Positions 17,967-26,601 of a DNA stretch of 44,568 bases are shown here, piece after piece (the first letter of the stretch is position 1; each line of letters opens with the position of its first letter). The stretch comes from Gammaproteobacteria bacterium (GTDB taxonomy: Bacteria > Pseudomonadota > Gammaproteobacteria > Steroidobacterales > GCA-2729495). The notes under the pieces were generated by a model. It saw nothing but the letters and a program-made list of their open reading frames with translations, searched no databases and had not been told where the DNA came from. The stretch is from positions 1-44,568 of the forward strand of contig JADYZO010000064.1 in assembly GCA_020853135.1 (NCBI GenBank), written 5' to 3'. Made by a program: the position numbers and the translations under genes.

Positions 17967-18827
17967 TCAGCGCACCGGGGAAGCCACCGATGCCAGCCAC
18001 TGGCATGTCACACGCACGGCAGCCTGCAGGTGCTCACGCCCGGAAAACGTGTGGTCCGCCCCGCGCAGCCGCTCCCACGAGACGTTCTTCCGGGCAAGGG
18101 CCGACCGCCACTCTGCGGAGTCGCGGCACAGATCGACGAACTCCGCTGCGGTCAGGTCCTGTTCGCTGATGAGCAGCAGGATGGGGTCTTCGTAACGACG
18201 TGCCGTGCTGAGCATCCGCGCAAGGAATGAGCCGGACTGCCGCACCCCGCCTGTGTCCTCGCGCTGCGCCCGCCTCGCGACACCGGCAAACTCCTGCAGC
18301 GAGCGCACCAGGGACCACTGCCCGGCAAGCACCTTGCGCCAGAACGAGCGCTGCAGGAGGCGCTGGAAATAGTAGTGGCGCATCACCGCACGCGCTTCGC
18401 CAGCCCCGGTGCGAACCCAGGGATTGACCAGCACCAGGCCAGCCACCGCCGGGTGGGCGTCACAATTGAGCAGCGCGGCCGATGCCCCGTCACACAGCCC
18501 CCAGAGCACGACCGAGCGGATGGCGGGCACCTGCCGCAGAAACTCGGCGAGCGCGGCGCGGATGTCCGGGCCCAGTGCTTCGAAACCGGGGCTCTCGCCT
18601 TCGCTGTCTCCCATGCCCCGGACGTCGAAGCGCATCACGGCATGCCCCCTCGCGGCAATCTCCCGCGCCAGCAGCGTGAACTGGCGATGGCTGCCAACCC
18701 GGTATTGCGGCCCACCGACGATGATCAGCACGCCGGTCGCCGACACCGCGGGAGCGGGCGCATGGAGGATTCCGGCAAGGAGCGCGCCTTCGCAGCCGAA
18801 CAGCAGGGCTCTCTCGGTCATGCTCAC
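17967..18827 (-). CDS. Exosortase A system-associated hydrolase 1 (alpha/beta fold)
   Basis: The 286-residue protein is an alpha/beta hydrolase of the type found with exosortase A. Diagnostic features are LIIVGGPQYRVGSHRQFTLL (residues 34-53) and FDVRGMGDSEGE. The nucleophile elbow is replaced by WGLCDGASAAL, where cysteine takes the serine position. A late ADHTFSG supplies the catalytic histidine. The substrate is unknown; a thioesterase or acyltransferase role with the neighbouring acyl carrier protein is plausible. Its ATG overlaps the stop of hydrolase 2 by four bases, so the two are coupled. Confidence 0.88.
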   Translation of the reverse strand: MSMTERALLFGCEGALLAGILHAPAPAVSATGVLIIVGGPQYRVGSHRQFTLLAREIAARGHAVMRFDVRGMGDSEGESPGFEALGPDIRAALAEFLRQVPAIRSVVLWGLCDGASAALLNCDAHPAVAGLVLVNPWVRTGAGEARAVMRHYYFQRLLQRSFWRKVLAGQWSLVRSLQEFAGVARRAQREDTGGVRQSGSFLARMLSTARRYEDPILLLISEQDLTAAEFVDLCRDSAEWRSALARKNVSWERLRGADHTFSGREHLQAAVRVTCQWLASVASPVR

Positions 18828-19654
18828 GATGCCAGTGCCGCGAATTGGCCGGCCGTGAGTTCAACGAGGGACGGGTTGTCGACGATTTCCGTCGAACTCC
18901 AGAACGGTTCCCCGGCGACCCGGTGGTGACTCGTCCCGATCGCGACGCCTGCGGCATGTTCCAGCAACTGGCTGGCCACGGCCGTCGCGCCGGCATCCGG
19001 GACCGACCGCAGCACTTCCATCACCGACAGCCGCCCAAGATTGGCATGCAGGCAGTCGGTCACCGAGCGCCGGTCGATTTCCCGCGCAAGCCCCGCCGTC
19101 AGCGTGTAACCGGCGACGTCAAGCGAGCCCTCGGCCGCCAGGCGCTCGCGCAACCGGGGTACGGATTCACGGTCAGCGGCCATGATGCGCGCTGCCACCC
19201 TCAGCCGCAGGAACTGGCCGAGGAACCGGGCCCCGTCCGTAACCGGTTGCCAGTACACGGTTCGCTCCAGGGGTGCCGTGCGCCGCCGGCTGAAATCGGC
19301 CGCCAGCTGGCAGCCGAGGCGGATCCCGAGCAACCCCGCCACTGGCCAGCCTGCCCGTGCGGAATGATCGGCAGCGGCACAGAGGTCCTCCGTCCAGCAG
19401 TCCCAGTCCGCCTCGCCAAAGTCGCCCTCGCTGTCGCCTGTTCCATGGAGATCCGGCACCACCATGGCGATACCCCGGTGATTGAGTGCCTGCGCGAGGG
19501 CCGTACAGAGCCGGCGGCACTTGTTCATCTCCTCCGCAAAGGGCGGGGCAATCAGGACCGCACGGCCACCCGGGCGGTCCGGTGCACGCAGGAGAACGAA
19601 TATCCTGCCACGTGCCGAATCGATGAATTCTGCACGAGGACGGCTGCCGCTCAC
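18824..19654 (-). CDS. Exosortase A system-associated hydrolase 2 (alpha/beta fold)
   Basis: The 276-residue product carries the family signature LIAPPFAEEMNKCRRLCTAL (residues 34-53) and VVPDLHGTGDSEGDF. The usual G-x-S-x-G elbow is replaced by LLGIRLGCQLA, so hydrolytic activity is doubtful; the same variation is usual in this family. The start is a GTG at 19652-19654 that overlaps the acyl carrier protein stop (GTGA). It forms an ordered, coupled set with the ACP and hydrolase 1, as in other exosortase A loci. In those loci an acyl-CoA ligase and a PLP decarboxylase usually accompany them; neither is seen here. Confidence 0.85.
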   Translation of the reverse strand: MSGSRPRAEFIDSARGRIFVLLRAPDRPGGRAVLIAPPFAEEMNKCRRLCTALAQALNHRGIAMVVPDLHGTGDSEGDFGEADWDCWTEDLCAAADHSARAGWPVAGLLGIRLGCQLAADFSRRRTAPLERTVYWQPVTDGARFLGQFLRLRVAARIMAADRESVPRLRERLAAEGSLDVAGYTLTAGLAREIDRRSVTDCLHANLGRLSVMEVLRSVPDAGATAVASQLLEHAAGVAIGTSHHRVAGEPFWSSTEIVDNPSLVELTAGQFAALAS

Positions 19655-19902
19655 CCTTGCAACTTCGCCTCGACGAACGCCGTCAGGGAGCCGAGCGTTT
19701 CGAACAACTCACCGGACATCTCGTCGTCATCGATCGTGAAGCCGAATTCCTCCTCGATCATCGTGAGGACGCTCACCACCGCCATGGAGTCGAATTCCGG
19801 GATGGCGCCGAGCAGGCGGCTGTCCTCCCGCAGTGCATCCGCACGCGGGCCCAGCTGCAGCGCATCCCCGAGGATCCGGCGGACCCTGTCGATCTGAGTC
19901 AT
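19651..19902 (-). CDS. Acyl carrier protein of the exosortase locus
   Basis: The 83-residue product is a phosphopantetheine-binding acyl carrier protein. Serine 39 in EFDSMAVVSVLTMIEEEFGF is the attachment site, and the acidic helix is well conserved. A strong ribosome-binding site (GGAGGTAAAGGAG) lies just upstream of the ATG. It would carry an acyl or aminoacyl group for the coupled hydrolases or the GNAT-fold enzymes of the locus. Fatty-acid synthesis ACP is less likely because no fab genes are nearby. Confidence 0.93.
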   Translation of the reverse strand: MTQIDRVRRILGDALQLGPRADALREDSRLLGAIPEFDSMAVVSVLTMIEEEFGFTIDDDEMSGELFETLGSLTAFVEAKLQG

Positions 19903-19926
19903 GATTCTCCTTTACCTCCAACGGCG

Positions 19927-19952
19927 GCGGCTGCACAACCAGGAGCAGCCGC
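19927..19952. promoter_or_regulatory. Hairpin upstream of the acyl carrier protein
   Basis: GCGGCTGC and GCAGCCGC form an 8-bp stem with a ten-base loop in the gap between the GT2 and ACP genes. It may act as an attenuating or processing structure between two parts of the operon. Confidence 0.35.
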
Positions 19953-19992
19953 GGCCGGTACCCCTGCCCTCCAGGATGAGTCCGGAACAACC

Positions 19993-21144
19993 CTAGCTGG
20001 CACGTGGCGGCGTCCAGGTCGTATAGGTCCTGCCCCAATACGCCTCGAGAATGCCCCGCGCACTCGCGAGATTGACCATCACGAAATAATACGGCAGTGC
20101 AAGGGCGCGCGGCAGGTCGCCCCGCAGGCGCCGGGCATGGCCCACCGCCGCCAGCGCATAGAACAGCACCTGCCCGGCAAGGAGGAATACATACAGCCCT
20201 CCTTCCCGGAGGAGGGCCAAATTGGCCAGCAGGCAGATGAGCAGGAACAGCGGGACGAGCCAGCGCAGCACCTTGTGGGAAACGATCTCCAGGGTGAAGA
20301 AGCCGTGCCGGAACGGATTGAGCAGGTCCTTGAGCGACATCATGGCGCGCCAGGCACGATTGACGATGCGGACCTTGCGGCGGAACTCCCGGTCAAAGTC
20401 CCCGGCCGCCTTCTCCACTGAAATGGCCCGCGGCTCGTAGACGCAGCGGTAGCCGCTCCTGGCGATCTGCAGCGGATTGACGAAGTCCGACAGCGCATCG
20501 GCCCGCATGGGAACATAGAGCGACCGGCGAATCGCATAGATCGCACCGTCCCCACCGACGACCGAACCGATCGCGGACTCCAGCCGCTTGATGGCCACCT
20601 CGTAGCGCCAGTACAGGGATTCGTCCTGGTCGGCGCCGCCAGTGGCATCAGAATATGTCGATTCACCGATGACTGCGCCGACGGCAGGATCCGCGAAATT
20701 GCTGACCATCCTGCGGATGGCGTCCGGTCGGTACATGGCATTGGCGTCCGAAAAGACGACGATCTCCCCCCGCGCGGCCAGCACCGCGGCATTCAGGCCG
20801 AGCGTCTTGCCACCCCGCGCTTCCATCCGCAACAGCTGCACGCGCGGGTCGGCGATGGACCGGACAATGTCGTCGGTCCCGTCATCCGAGGCATCGGAGA
20901 CGACGAGCACTTCCAGCTTCCCGGCCGGGTAGTCGAGCGCAAGGCTGTTGGCCATCTTCTCGCCAATGACCCCGGCCTCGTTGTATGCCGATACGACCAG
21001 CGTCACGGGCGGTTCGAGCGGCGCAGCCTTCACCGACTTGCGCCCCCCGCAGGCACCGATGAGGGCCAGCAGCGCCGGGTAACCCGCATAGACATAGACG
21101 ATGAGCGCAGCCGTCGCCCAGAAGAGGATATGCATGCCAGTCAT
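19993..21144 (-). CDS. Membrane-anchored family 2 glycosyltransferase
   Basis: The 383-residue enzyme has one N-terminal membrane helix and a cytoplasmic GT-A domain: VTLVVSAYNEAGVIGEKMAN, LEVLVVSDASDDGTDDIV, and the metal-binding FSDANAMY, then EKAAGDFDREFRRKVRIVNR. Three or so C-terminal membrane helices follow (WLVPLFLLICLLANLALL, VFLLAGQVLFYALAAVGHA). The layout is that of processive or lipid-linked sugar transferases in exopolysaccharide loci. The start is ATG 21144; ATG 21135 is also possible. It is divergent from the cysteine-less asparagine-synthase-like gene and probably leads the operon that continues with the ACP. Confidence 0.9.
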   Translation of the reverse strand: MTGMHILFWATAALIVYVYAGYPALLALIGACGGRKSVKAAPLEPPVTLVVSAYNEAGVIGEKMANSLALDYPAGKLEVLVVSDASDDGTDDIVRSIADPRVQLLRMEARGGKTLGLNAAVLAARGEIVVFSDANAMYRPDAIRRMVSNFADPAVGAVIGESTYSDATGGADQDESLYWRYEVAIKRLESAIGSVVGGDGAIYAIRRSLYVPMRADALSDFVNPLQIARSGYRCVYEPRAISVEKAAGDFDREFRRKVRIVNRAWRAMMSLKDLLNPFRHGFFTLEIVSHKVLRWLVPLFLLICLLANLALLREGGLYVFLLAGQVLFYALAAVGHARRLRGDLPRALALPYYFVMVNLASARGILEAYWGRTYTTWTPPRAS

Positions 21145-21333
21145 GTTATCGCGTTATGTAGCGCCCGGCGCCAGTCAGACGGAGCAAGGGTCCTTTCCCG
21201 ACGACTGCCGGAGCCCCGCACGAGGACTGTAGGATAGCCCATCCCCCCGCTGCCACAGCGGACCTTCGTCGAAGTTTTGGCCCTCCGAAGCCGCTACCAT
21301 GGCGATCCCCCTCACCTGACGCCCCTGAACACG

Positions 21334-23148
21334 ATGGCAAACCTGTCTGGATGGATCGGTCGGATCGATGTCGCGCCGCAGGCCGCCACCGCCTCCCTCA
21401 CCGCCGGGGACGGGGCGGCGGGGCAGGGCATCTGGCAGACGAACCGGGCCGGCGGCTGCAGCGCAACCTCCGGGATCTCGACGGACGGGCTGGCAGTCGC
21501 CGTCCGGGGCGACATCTGGTGGCGGACGACGGAATCCACCGTGCTGGAAGCCTCGTCCCCCGCACACGCGATCGCTGCGGCCTATCGCCGCTGGGGGACC
21601 GGCTTCCTGGAGCACCTGCAAGGGCCGTTCGCGGTTGCCATCGTCGACGAGACTGCGGATTCAGGCCTCATCGCCATCGATCACATGGGCATCGAGCGGC
21701 TGGCCTACCGGGTGTCCGGCAAGGGATTGGTCTTTTCAACCTCTGCAGAAGCGGTCGCACGCTTCGCCGGGGGCACACCACGGCTGCGGCACCAGGCGCT
21801 GTTCAGCTTCATCCACTTCCACATGATCCCCTCGCCGGAAACCGTCTTCGAGGGGGTCCGCAAGCTGCCGCCAGCCACCGCACTGGTCTGGAAGAACGGC
21901 ACCGTTCGCGAGATGGTCTACTGGAAGCCACGGTTCACACGGGGTCCGGCCGATTTCGCGACGCTGAAGCGTGGCCTGCACGATGCGCTCACGACGGCGG
22001 TGAAGGGCGCCCGGCCGGACAGGACAACGGGAGCCTTCCTGAGCGGCGGACTCGACAGCTCGACCGTTGCCGGCTTTCTCGCCAGGGAACAACCCGGCGC
22101 GGCACGCACCTTTTCCATCGGTTTCGGCTTCAGGGACTACGATGAACTCGCGTATGCCCGCCTGGCCAGCCAGCACTTCGGCTGCCAGGCGACCGAATAT
22201 GTCGTCACGCCGGAGGACATCGCCACCCTGCTGCCGAAGATCGCGCAGGCTTACGACGAACCCTTCGGCAATGCCTCCGCCATTCCCGTGCTCCGCTGTG
22301 CCCTGCTGGCCGCCGAACACGGCGTCGATCACCTGCTGGCAGGCGACGGCGGCGACGAGCTGTTTGCGGGCAACCCGCAATACGCGGAACAACAGGTATT
22401 CGAGCACTACAAGCGGGTGCCGGCCGTTGTGCGTTCCTGGCTCCTCGAGCCGATACTGGGCGCCCTGCCGGCACCGCTGAGGGTGTCGGTCCTGCGCAGG
22501 GGCCGCAACTACATTGCGCAGGCCAATACCCCGCTGCCCGACCGCTTCCAGAACTGGAATTTCCTCCAGCGCCTCGGCGCCGCGGAAGTGCTCCACCCGG
22601 ACTTCCTGGCCGCTGTCGATCCCGACGGTCCGTTGCAGCACATGCGCGCGGTATACAGCGCCGCGCCGGAGGCCGATCTGGTCGACCGGATGCTGTACTA
22701 CGACTGGCGCTTCATCCTTGCCGACAACGACCTGCGCAAGGTCCAGCGCATGTGCGAGCTGGCCGGCGTCCGGGTTTCCTACCCGATGTTGCACCAGGAT
22801 GTGGTGGACCTTTCCCTGCGGGTGCCGGCCTCGATGAAGATGGAAGGCCGTCAGCTGCGCTCCTTCTACAAGCATGCGATGCGCGATTTCCTGCCGGAAC
22901 AGATCATCAACAAGAGAAAGCATGGTTTCGGCCTGCCCTTCGGCCTGTGGCTGCAGCATTCTCCGCAGCTTGCCGGACAGATTGACGCCGCCCTGGCGGG
23001 CCTGCGCAGCCGGGGCATCGTCGCGCCGGCATTCATCGACCGGCTGCGCACCCTCCACGGCCAGGAGGATGCCCGCTACTACGGGGTCCTGATCTTCACG
23101 CTTTCAATGCTGGAGCAATGGCTGCAGGAGCACCGGCTGGCCCCCTAG
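21334..23148 (+). CDS. Asparagine-synthase-like protein lacking the glutaminase cysteine
   Basis: The 604-residue protein has the two-domain layout of asparagine synthetase B. The C-terminal half is well conserved: the ATP-pyrophosphatase loop FLSGGLDSSTVAG (serine near residue 237), then LLAGDGGDELFAG and RKHGFGLPFGLWL. The N-terminal half is degenerate. It starts MANLSGWIGRIDV where active enzymes have MCGI, so the nucleophilic Cys2 is missing. RGDIWW replaces NGEIYN, and no HRGPD motif is found. It therefore probably cannot hydrolyse glutamine. Like beta-lactam synthetase or lasso cyclase it may form an amide from another amine or from free ammonia. It is the only + strand gene in this stretch. 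Confidence 0.85.
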   Translation: MANLSGWIGRIDVAPQAATASLTAGDGAAGQGIWQTNRAGGCSATSGISTDGLAVAVRGDIWWRTTESTVLEASSPAHAIAAAYRRWGTGFLEHLQGPFAVAIVDETADSGLIAIDHMGIERLAYRVSGKGLVFSTSAEAVARFAGGTPRLRHQALFSFIHFHMIPSPETVFEGVRKLPPATALVWKNGTVREMVYWKPRFTRGPADFATLKRGLHDALTTAVKGARPDRTTGAFLSGGLDSSTVAGFLAREQPGAARTFSIGFGFRDYDELAYARLASQHFGCQATEYVVTPEDIATLLPKIAQAYDEPFGNASAIPVLRCALLAAEHGVDHLLAGDGGDELFAGNPQYAEQQVFEHYKRVPAVVRSWLLEPILGALPAPLRVSVLRRGRNYIAQANTPLPDRFQNWNFLQRLGAAEVLHPDFLAAVDPDGPLQHMRAVYSAAPEADLVDRMLYYDWRFILADNDLRKVQRMCELAGVRVSYPMLHQDVVDLSLRVPASMKMEGRQLRSFYKHAMRDFLPEQIINKRKHGFGLPFGLWLQHSPQLAGQIDAALAGLRSRGIVAPAFIDRLRTLHGQEDARYYGVLIFTLSMLEQWLQEHRLAP

Positions 23149-23149
23149 G

Positions 23150-24124
23150 TCAGGCCTGGTGTATCCGGCGTTCCCCGAAGCTGCGCACCAGGCGCAGGCC
23201 GAAGCGGAACGCCGACCGGTCCCACGGAAGCATGCGCGGCAACTGCAGCGGATCGCAGGACGATGTCGATGCACCCCAGGCCGTCGACACCGCGGCGGAA
23301 AAGCCGCAGCGTCGGACCATCTGCACGTGGGTCGGGTCGTAGTCCCTGCCCGGGCGCCCGTTCGGATAGGCAAACAGCGTCACCGCCCGTCCGGTGATCG
23401 CCTCGAGCGCCGCCTTGCTGCCCGCGATTTCCTCTTCGGCGCTGCGCGCATCAATCGCGGTCAGGATGGGGTGGGTGATGGTATGGGCACCCACCTCGAT
23501 GCCGAAGCCGCCCAGCTGGCGCAGTTGCGCCGCCGTCATCATGGGCTGCCGGGGGATGCGCGCACCGGCCCGCTCCGCGATGGCCTGCGCCTTCTCCATC
23601 CGTTCTGCCGGCGGCAGGTACTTGAGTGCAGGCAACACGGTCTGGAGTGCCTGCGCCCGGGATGCCGTATCGCCCAGGTGCAGCGGGCCTATGCCGAAGT
23701 CGCCGAGGTCGATATCCACCGGCGCGACACGCAGGGCCTCGATGACCACGTCGTTCCACATGCAGCCGCCTGCGGCAAACCCGCTGGCCACGAAGACCAC
23801 GGCCGGCAGGCCGCGGGCCTGCAGGATGGGTGCGGCGATCTCGAGGTTGTTGGCGTAACCGTCATCGAAGCTGATGCATGCCGCGCGCGGGGGCAGCGAT
23901 CCCCGGCGCAGCCGCTCCACCGCATCGCCGAGCGGCAGCACGTGGCAGAGCGACTTCAGGAGATCCATCTGCGCCGCGAATTCGGCGGCTGTCGGCTCGC
24001 CCGGCAGCAGCGCATCGCGCTGCGCCAGGACCCGGTGGTAGATGAGGATGAGGAGCGCACCGCGTGACAGTGCCGAACCGCCCGCCCTCAGCAGCATTCC
24101 CTGCAGGGTCGTGAGGCTGTTCAC
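23150..24124 (-). CDS. Polysaccharide deacetylase (NodB domain)
   Basis: The 324-residue product belongs to carbohydrate esterase family 4. The metal-binding aspartate motif ISFDDGYANNLE and the histidine motif GAHTITHP are both present. LFAYPNGRPGRDYDP and the preceding arginine complete the active site. It would remove N-acetyl groups from the exopolysaccharide. The start is a GTG at 24122-24124 overlapping the stop of the glycosyltransferase upstream (GTGA). It faces the cysteine-less amidotransferase gene with one base between the stops. Confidence 0.92.
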   Translation of the reverse strand: MNSLTTLQGMLLRAGGSALSRGALLILIYHRVLAQRDALLPGEPTAAEFAAQMDLLKSLCHVLPLGDAVERLRRGSLPPRAACISFDDGYANNLEIAAPILQARGLPAVVFVASGFAAGGCMWNDVVIEALRVAPVDIDLGDFGIGPLHLGDTASRAQALQTVLPALKYLPPAERMEKAQAIAERAGARIPRQPMMTAAQLRQLGGFGIEVGAHTITHPILTAIDARSAEEEIAGSKAALEAITGRAVTLFAYPNGRPGRDYDPTHVQMVRRCGFSAAVSTAWGASTSSCDPLQLPRMLPWDRSAFRFGLRLVRSFGERRIHQA

Positions 24125-25332
24125 CGGCGCTGGCCGCCCGGCTGCCGGGTCAGGCGCTCGTAGACCGGTGCGTAATTCGCCACCGCCGCCGCCCAGGTGC
24201 GTTCCTCGCTCACGTGCGCGAAACCGGCCGACACCAGCCGCTCGCGGCGGACCGGATCGCCGGCCATGCGCACGATCGCATCCGCCAGTGCCTGGCGGTT
24301 GCCGGCCGGGAACAGCATGCCGGTGACATCGTCCCGGACCAGTTCGCGGTGTCCTCCCACGTCCGAGGCCACAAAGGCCTTCTTCATCGCCATCGCCTCC
24401 AGCGGTTTCAGCGGGGTCACCATGTGGGTCAGGCGCATCGGCAGGCGGGGGTAGGCCAGCATGTCCACCGCATCGTAGACCGATGCCACGTCCCGGTGCG
24501 GCACCTGCCCGGCGAAGATGGTCTGCCCGGTGACTCCGCAGCGCTGTGCCGCCGCCCGCATCGCGCCTTCGTCCGGGCCGCCGCCGACGAACAGCAGGCA
24601 GGCATCCGGGCGCTGCTGCAGAACCAGGGGCAGCGCCTCGATCAGCGAAACCAGCCCCTCCCAGGCAAAGAAGGAACCCAGGAATGCCACGACCCAGCGG
24701 TCATGCAGGCCGTACTTCGCCCGTATGTCGCTGCCGGAACCCGGATGCCGCGCGAATCCCGCGACGTCGACCGAGTTCGGCACGACCGTGATCCGCTCCG
24801 CCGGCACGCCCCGGCCGATGACGTCCTGGCGCAAGCCCTCGCAGATGGTGACAACCTCCGCCGCCTTGCGCAGCGCCCGCGTCTCCAGCCAGCGCGACGC
24901 CCGGTAGCGCAGGCTGCCCTCCTGCGTCACGCCGGAACTCACTGCCGCATCCTCCCAGGACGACCGCAGCTCGTAGACCACCGGCTTGCCATGGCCGAAG
25001 GCGGCCATCGCATTGAGGCAGGGCGAATGGGCGTGGAGGATGTCCGGGTTCTCGCGACGGATGACCTCGGCAAGCCTCCCGCGCAATGCCGACACGACAG
25101 CCAGCTGCTCGAATACCGGCAAGCGCGCCATCACGCCGCCCGGTGCAGCGGTGCGATGGAAACGCAGCCCATCACAGTCCTCCACCGGTGCCGTCATGGC
25201 GCCATGTTTCGGACTCGTGACCTGGATCGTCTCCCAGCCTCGCCTGTGCTGCTCACGCAGGATGGCGGCGCTGCGAAAGGCATAGCCACTCTGGACCGGC
25301 AGTGAGTGATCAAGAATGTGCAGGATGCGCAT
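24121..25332 (-). CDS. Glycosyltransferase, exosortase A-associated (Daro_2409-like)
   Basis: This 403-residue GT-B enzyme begins MRILHILDHSLPVQSGYAFR, followed by EQHRRGWETIQVTSPKHG, which is the hallmark of the exosortase-A-associated glycosyltransferase family. The donor-binding half includes ITVVPNSVDVAGF, VAFLGSFFAWEGLVSLIEAL and LTHMVTPLKPLEAMAMKKAF with the conserved glutamate. It is predicted to add a sugar to the lipid-linked repeat unit. It is coupled by overlap to the deacetylase and lies 51 bp after another GT4 gene. Confidence 0.92.
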   Translation of the reverse strand: MRILHILDHSLPVQSGYAFRSAAILREQHRRGWETIQVTSPKHGAMTAPVEDCDGLRFHRTAAPGGVMARLPVFEQLAVVSALRGRLAEVIRRENPDILHAHSPCLNAMAAFGHGKPVVYELRSSWEDAAVSSGVTQEGSLRYRASRWLETRALRKAAEVVTICEGLRQDVIGRGVPAERITVVPNSVDVAGFARHPGSGSDIRAKYGLHDRWVVAFLGSFFAWEGLVSLIEALPLVLQQRPDACLLFVGGGPDEGAMRAAAQRCGVTGQTIFAGQVPHRDVASVYDAVDMLAYPRLPMRLTHMVTPLKPLEAMAMKKAFVASDVGGHRELVRDDVTGMLFPAGNRQALADAIVRMAGDPVRRERLVSAGFAHVSEERTWAAAVANYAPVYERLTRQPGGQRR

Positions 25333-25383
25333 CGGTTGAAGTCCGTGGTCGGCCGGCTAGGCGCAGCTCGTCCCCGTGCATTC

Positions 25384-26580
25384 TCACCGGGATGCAGGCC
25401 GTGCTGCACGGGCACCGCCATCCTGATGCCGGATGACCCGCTCGAACAGCCGGACCAGTCCCTCCGACGTCTGCGACCAGCCGAACTGCCGGGCGTGGGC
25501 GCGCACACCGGCACGATCCGGTGCCTGCGCCGCCAGCCTGTGGAATGCCTCCACCACGCCGGCGGCACTGCGTTCGCGCATCAGCACGCCGGCGGCTGCC
25601 GTGCTGACCACCTCGGGGCTGCCGCCCACGTTCGTCGCAATGACCGGCGTGCCACAGGCCAGGCTCTCGAGCAGCACGTTGGGCATGCCCTCGCGCGCCG
25701 AAGCGAGAACCGTCACATCGGCAGCCGCATACCGTTCCGCAAGCTCGGCCTGCCCCAGCGTCCCGGTCCAGGTGATGCGATCGGCCACCCCCAGTCTCGC
25801 GGCCAGACGCCGCAGGTCCTGCTCGGCAGGCCCGTCGCCGACGAGCACCAGCCGCGCCCCGGGCAATTGTGGCAGCGCTTCGATCACGAACTGCTGGCCC
25901 TTGTCCGGAATCAGGTGGCCGACCGAGATCAGCGTCGGCCGGTGGAAATCCGGCACGCTGTCCGCACGAGGCGTGAACATCGCGAGGTCGACGCCATTGC
26001 GCAACACGCTGACCTTGCGCGGATCCGCCCCCAGCGCCAGCATCGCATCACGCAGCGCCCCGGACACGGTGATGAGTGCATCGGCCTGCGCCAGCACCCG
26101 GCGGATCCAGGCACGCGGCACGAGGTGGCGCGGGAACACGTTGATGTCCGTACCCCGCGCGGTGACGGTCACCGGCTTGCGCAGCCAGGACCCCAGCAAC
26201 ACCGCTGCCGCTCCGTCCGGATAGACGAAGTGCGCATCGATGAGATCGAAGTCCTGCTGGCGCTGGAGGGCACGCACGGCCGGCAACGCACTCCGGGCCA
26301 TGGTCACCGGATTGAACCAGCTCGTCAGCTTCGGCACTGCGAAGAAGCGTGGGCGCCAGATCTCGACACCATTGCGCTGCTCTGCGGCCGGCAGATCCGC
26401 CAGAACGCCATGCCGGCCCAGCAGGGTCCGCGCCGGCGCCGGGACCCAGGGTGCCGGCGCCACCACACGCACCGAAACCTGCCCGGTCGCCAGCAGGTGT
26501 CGCACCCGCTGTTCGATGAAAATCCCGTGGCGCGGCTGGACCGCGCTGGGATACAGGTTGGTGAAGGTCAGGATGCGCAT
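25384..26580 (-). CDS. Glycosyltransferase family 4
   Basis: The 398-residue product has a GT-B fold: MRILTFTNLYPSAVQPRHGI, then KPVTVTARGTDINVFPRHLV, VSVLRNGVDLAMF, ISVGHLIPDKGQQFVIEAL and ASAREGMPNVLLESLACGTP with the catalytic-domain glutamate. The ATG at 26580 is chosen over a GTG two codons upstream. It works with the neighbouring transferases on the exopolysaccharide repeat unit; the sugar specificity cannot be read from sequence. It lies 21 bp after an asparagine synthase gene on the same strand. Confidence 0.9.
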   Translation of the reverse strand: MRILTFTNLYPSAVQPRHGIFIEQRVRHLLATGQVSVRVVAPAPWVPAPARTLLGRHGVLADLPAAEQRNGVEIWRPRFFAVPKLTSWFNPVTMARSALPAVRALQRQQDFDLIDAHFVYPDGAAAVLLGSWLRKPVTVTARGTDINVFPRHLVPRAWIRRVLAQADALITVSGALRDAMLALGADPRKVSVLRNGVDLAMFTPRADSVPDFHRPTLISVGHLIPDKGQQFVIEALPQLPGARLVLVGDGPAEQDLRRLAARLGVADRITWTGTLGQAELAERYAAADVTVLASAREGMPNVLLESLACGTPVIATNVGGSPEVVSTAAAGVLMRERSAAGVVEAFHRLAAQAPDRAGVRAHARQFGWSQTSEGLVRLFERVIRHQDGGARAARPASR

Positions 26581-26601
26581 GCACACGCTGCCGGCCTCGC
26601 G

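Noticed and set aside
21145-21333. A lasso-peptide precursor next to the cysteine-less asparagine-synthase-like gene
   Set aside because: No short open frame with a plausible leader and core was seen, and there is no transglutaminase-like leader peptidase gene nearby.
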